A stretch of DNA of 10,705 nt from NCBI GenBank assembly GCA_900553215.1, contig USCJ01000039.1:1-10705 (forward strand), in the 5' to 3' direction. The notes under the pieces were generated by a model. It was not told the DNA's origin. It saw only the letters and a list, made by a program, of their open reading frames with translations, and searched no databases. Position 1 is the stretch's first letter; each line of letters begins with the position of its first letter. This document shows, piece by piece, positions 8,165-10,705 of the stretch. Source of the DNA: an uncultured Collinsella sp. (GTDB lineage: Bacteria; Actinomycetota; Coriobacteriia; Coriobacteriales; Coriobacteriaceae). A program made the position numbers and the translations under genes.

Positions 8165-8932
8165 CTACTCGCCTGCCTTGACGACCATAGAGGCGAAGTC
8201 GGCAGCCTTGAGCGAAGCGCCGCCCACGAGGGCGCCGTCAACGTCGGGCTTGGCGACGAGCTCGGCGATGTTGCCGGGCTTAGCGGAACCGCCGTAGAGA
8301 ACGCGGATGCCGTTGGCGAGCTCCTCGCCGAACATCTCCTTGAGGGTCTCACGGATAGCGCCGCAGACCTCCTGAGCGTCCTCGGCGGTAGCGGTCTTGC
8401 CGGTGCCGATAGCCCAGATGGGCTCGTAGGCGACGACGACCTGCTTGGGGCAAGTAATCTCGAGCCCCTCGAGACCAGCCTTGACCTGGTTCACGACGTG
8501 CTCGACATAGGTGCCAGCCTCGCGGACCTCGAGAGACTCGCCGCAGCAGAAGACGGGAACAAGACCGGCGGCAACGAGAGCCTTGGCCTTCTTGTTCTGA
8601 TCCTCGTCGGTCTCGTGGAAGTAGTCGCGACGCTCGGAGTGACCGATGATGCAGTAGGTGCAGCCAGCGGACTTGAGCATGTCGCAAGAGGACTCACCGG
8701 TGAAGGCACCCTTGGCCTCCCAGTACACGTTCTGTGCACCGAGGGCGATGGGGGCAGCCTGAATGCGGTCATGAACCGTGGTGATGTCGATGGTCGGAGG
8801 GCAGACGAGCACCTCGACGCCAGCCGGAACCTCGGGCAGAGCCTGAGCCAGCTCGTCGGCGAGCTTGGCGGCCTCGGCGACGTCGTTGTTCATCTTCCAG
8901 TTACCAGCGATGAGAAGGGTGCGATTAGGCAT
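8165..8932 (-). CDS. tpiA: Triosephosphate isomerase
   Basis: Interconverts dihydroxyacetone phosphate and glyceraldehyde 3-phosphate; a cytoplasmic TIM-barrel enzyme of 255 residues, normal length. The catalytic residues are all visible: N11 and K13 in AGNWKMN, electrophile H98 in IGHSERR (96-102), and base E170 in AYEPIWAIGTG (168-178), which also begins the mobile loop 6. The phosphate-binding motifs LYGGSAKPGN (212-221) and GALVGGASL (233-241) are intact. I chose ATG at 8932 because the protein then starts directly with the conserved strand PNRTLLIAGNWKM and GGAGG (8942-8946) lies 9 nt upstream. A longer in-frame reading to 8995 runs inside pgk and lacks conservation. The start overlaps the pgk stop by 8 nt (ATGCCTAA), so translation is probably coupled. 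Confidence 0.97.
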   Translation of the reverse strand: MPNRTLLIAGNWKMNNDVAEAAKLADELAQALPEVPAGVEVLVCPPTIDITTVHDRIQAAPIALGAQNVYWEAKGAFTGESSCDMLKSAGCTYCIIGHSERRDYFHETDEDQNKKAKALVAAGLVPVFCCGESLEVREAGTYVEHVVNQVKAGLEGLEITCPKQVVVAYEPIWAIGTGKTATAEDAQEVCGAIRETLKEMFGEELANGIRVLYGGSAKPGNIAELVAKPDVDGALVGGASLKAADFASMVVKAGE

Positions 8933-10115
8933 CGAGAAGCGCCTCCACTCCGGGCAGGGCCTTACCCTCGACGAGCTCCATGGAAGCGCCACCACCGGTG
9001 GAGATCCAGCTCATCTTGTCGGCCAGGTTGAACTTGTTGACAGCCGCGACAGAGTCGCCACCGCCGATGATCGAGGTGCAGTCGGCCTCGGCGACGGCCT
9101 CGGCGATAGCCTGGGTGCCGTGAGCGAAGTTGTCGAACTCGAAGACACCCATGGGGCCGTTCCAGAACACGGTTTTGGCGCCCTTGACGGCCTCGGCGTA
9201 GAGCTCCTCGGTCTTGGGGCCGATGTCCATACCCTCACGGTCATCGGGGATAGCGTCGGAAGCGACAACCTCGGGGACAGCGTCCTCGCCAAAGTGATCG
9301 GCAACGCGGTTATCGATGGGGAGCAGGATCTTGACGCCCTTCTCCTCGGCCTTCTTGAGCATCTCGCCGGCGCGCTCGACCCAGTCCTCTTCCTTGAGGG
9401 ACTGACCAACGGACAGGCCCTGAGCCAGGAAGAAGGTATAGGCCATGCCACCACCGATGATCAGGGTGTCAGCGGAGTCGATGAGGTGATCGAGAACGCC
9501 GATCTTGGAGGAAACCTTGGAACCGCCGACGATAGCGACGAAGGGGCGCTCGGGCTCGGCGAAGATACCGGTCAGCGTGTCGACCTCCTTCTCGAGCAGG
9601 AAGCCGGCGACGGCGGGCAGGTAAGCGGCGGGGCCCACAACGGAACCCTGGGCGCGGTGAGCGGTGCCGAAGGCATCGAGAACGAAGACGTCACCATAGG
9701 AAGCGAGCTTCTTGGCGATCTCGGGATCGTTCTTCTTCTCACGCTTGTCAAAACGGACGTTCTCGAGAACGAGGACCTTGCCCGGCTCGACGGCGGCAAC
9801 AGCCTCAGCAGCCTTCTCGCCGTAGGTGTCGGCGACAAAGGCAACATCGAGACCAGAGAGCTCAGCGAGCTTCTTGGCGACAGGCTCAAGGGAGAGCTCG
9901 GGCTGGAAGCCGGTGCCATCGGGACGGCCGAGGTGGCTCATGAGGATGACGCGAGCGTTGTGCTCAACGAGGTAGTTGATGGTGGGCAGGGCAGCCTTGA
10001 TGCGGGTGGTGTCGCCAACGACGCCATCCTTGATAGGCACGTTGAAGTCAACGCGGACGAGAACGCGCTTGCCGTCGACATCGATGTCGCGGACGGTCTT
10101 CTTGGTAAAGGCCAT
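8925..10115 (-). CDS. pgk: Phosphoglycerate kinase
   Basis: Transfers the phosphate of 1,3-bisphosphoglycerate to ADP in glycolysis; a cytoplasmic two-domain kinase of 396 residues, the usual bacterial length. N-domain substrate motifs: RVDFNVP (21-27), HLGRP (61-65), ENVRF (118-122), DAFGTAHR (147-154). Hinge and nucleotide domain: GGSKVSSKI (197-205), GGGMAYTF (221-228), WNGPMGVFE (318-326), GGGDS (351-355) and STGGGASMELVEGK (372-385). I chose ATG at 10115 because it gives the standard MAFTKKTVRDI start and has AAAGGT (10126-10131) 10 nt upstream. A 12-residue longer reading from 10151 would use the leader hairpin as coding sequence. It heads the pgk-tpiA-gpmI cluster and is separated from gap by 140 nt with a terminator. 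Confidence 0.97.
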   Translation of the reverse strand: MAFTKKTVRDIDVDGKRVLVRVDFNVPIKDGVVGDTTRIKAALPTINYLVEHNARVILMSHLGRPDGTGFQPELSLEPVAKKLAELSGLDVAFVADTYGEKAAEAVAAVEPGKVLVLENVRFDKREKKNDPEIAKKLASYGDVFVLDAFGTAHRAQGSVVGPAAYLPAVAGFLLEKEVDTLTGIFAEPERPFVAIVGGSKVSSKIGVLDHLIDSADTLIIGGGMAYTFFLAQGLSVGQSLKEEDWVERAGEMLKKAEEKGVKILLPIDNRVADHFGEDAVPEVVASDAIPDDREGMDIGPKTEELYAEAVKGAKTVFWNGPMGVFEFDNFAHGTQAIAEAVAEADCTSIIGGGDSVAAVNKFNLADKMSWISTGGGASMELVEGKALPGVEALLDA

Positions 10116-10138
10116 GTTTGCTTCTACCTTTCGTACGT

Positions 10139-10161
10139 GTCTGCCTCCCATTACGGCAGAC
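10139..10161 (-). promoter_or_regulatory. Stem-loop in the pgk 5' leader
   Basis: GTCTGCC (10139-10145) and GGCAGAC (10155-10161) form a perfect 7-bp stem around a 9-nt loop. It lies between the gap terminator and the pgk SD. It could be an operator, an RNA 5'-end stabiliser that protects the pgk transcript, or a processing site. No regulator is identifiable from sequence. Confidence 0.45.
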
Positions 10162-10171
10162 GATTTCCTAT

Positions 10172-10218
10172 AAAAAGGGCGCGACCCTAGGGTGTAAGCC
10201 CTATGAGGCCGCGCCCTT
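10172..10218 (-). terminator. Terminator or attenuator between gap and pgk
   Basis: A perfect 9-bp stem (AAGGGCGCG, 10175-10183, with CGCGCCCTT, 10210-10218) is followed on the minus strand by TTTTT and then ATA. The large loop can fold further, with CCT and GGG (10186-10192) pairing with CCC and AGG (10199-10208). It begins 38 nt after the gap stop. Termination may be partial, because no clear separate pgk promoter is visible between this hairpin and pgk. Confidence 0.85.
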
Positions 10219-10255
10219 CTTTAGACGCTCAACGAGCTATTCGCTAAAAGCTAAA

Positions 10256-10705
10256 TTAAGCAACGAACTTCTCGAAGTACTTGATGGTGCGGACCATCTG
10301 AGAGGTGTAGGAGTTCTCGTTGTCGTACCAAGAGGTGACCTGAACGAGGGTCTGGCCGTTGCCGAGGTCAGAGCACATGGTCTGAGTGGCGTCGAAGATG
10401 GAGCCGTGGGTCTCGCCGATGATGTCGGTGGAGACGATGTCGTCCTCGTTGTAACCGAAGGTCTCGGAGATGGTGGAAGCGTAGGCCTTCATAGCGGCGT
10501 TGACCTCGTCGACGGTGACCTTCTTGTCAACAACAGCGTAGAGGTTGGTGATGGAGCCGGTCGGCGTCGGGACGCGCTGGGCGGCACCGATGAGCTTACC
10601 GTTGAGCTCGGGGAGAACCAGGCCGATAGCCTTAGCAGCACCGGTGGTGTTGGGGACGATGTTGACGGCGCAGGCGCGGCTACGACGCTTGTTGCCCTTG
10701 CGCTG
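10256..10705 (-). CDS. gap: Glyceraldehyde-3-phosphate dehydrogenase, C-terminal part (5' end beyond window)
   Basis: Oxidises and phosphorylates glyceraldehyde 3-phosphate with NAD(P), making the substrate of Pgk. Only the last 149 residues are in the window; the NAD domain and catalytic cysteine lie to the right. What is visible is part of the S-loop region ([12 protein letters not shown]), the conserved [18 protein letters not shown] (17-34 of the fragment), RVPTPTGS (44-51) and [10 protein letters not shown] (125-134), which holds the conserved Asn-Glu near the nicotinamide site. The stop is TAA at 10256-10258. The fragment resembles the streptococcal/clostridial GAPDH group more than the mycobacterial type; this is from memory of family sequences. 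It is followed by a strong hairpin terminator and then pgk. Confidence 0.96.
   Translation of the reverse strand, partial: QRKGNKRRSRACAVNIVPNTTGAAKAIGLVLPELNGKLIGAAQRVPTPTGSITNLYAVVDKKVTVDEVNAAMKAYASTISETFGYNEDDIVSTDIIGETHGSIFDATQTMCSDLGNGQTLVQVTSWYDNENSYTSQMVRTIKYFEKFVA

Noticed and set aside
6597..8297. 566-codon open frame on the plus strand opposite gpmI
   Set aside because: It is codon-aligned antisense of gpmI, whose catalytic motifs are all intact on the minus strand. The product is low in complexity and unlike any family.
8865..10190. 441-codon open frame on the plus strand opposite pgk
   Set aside because: It is a mirror of pgk codon bias; it begins inside tpiA and ends in the gap-pgk terminator, with no independent signals.

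Overview
The window is an ordinary bacterial chromosome segment in which every supported gene lies on the minus strand, so it is read from high to low coordinates. Base composition is fairly GC-rich, Shine-Dalgarno sites are strong (AAGGAGG, AAGGGAGG), and the codons TTA, CTA and TCA are nearly absent. Protein style (lipoprotein signal ending LAACGKKGG, a Streptococcus-like GAPDH C-terminus, a gap-pgk-tpiA-secG core) suggests a Coriobacteriia actinobacterium, most likely Collinsella or a close relative. This assignment is inferred from sequence style; no database comparison was made.

Right part (10705 to about 6547): lower glycolysis. The C-terminal half of gap (glyceraldehyde-3-phosphate dehydrogenase) enters from the right edge and is followed by a strong hairpin terminator. 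Next comes the tight cluster pgk, tpiA, gpmI: pgk and tpiA overlap by 8 nt, and tpiA and gpmI are 5 nt apart. A rho-independent terminator closes it. Together these enzymes take triose phosphates to 2-phosphoglycerate.

Middle (6546 to 6143): secG, the small SecYEG translocon subunit, is a short unit between two terminators, with a possible promoter of its own.

Left part (about 6142 to 1): a complete-looking oligopeptide ABC importer operon in the canonical order oppA, oppB, oppC, oppD, oppF. A roughly 225-nt leader precedes oppA (lipoprotein substrate-binding protein). Two stem-loops lie between oppA and oppB, as expected where the binding protein is made in excess of the membrane parts. oppB (permease), oppC (permease), oppD and oppF (ATPases) then follow with gaps of 14 nt, 2 nt and a 1-nt overlap. 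oppF loses only its extreme C-terminus at the left edge. No intergenic stretch exceeds 300 nt.

I found no evidence of a new biological system, mobile element, CRISPR array, tRNA or rRNA. The points worth a second look are regulatory RNA structures in the gap-pgk, oppA leader and oppA-oppB intervals, a twin-arginine-like lipoprotein signal on OppA, an acidic insertion in OppB, cysteine clusters in OppD and OppF, and gpmI sitting inside the actinobacterial gap-pgk-tpiA-secG order.
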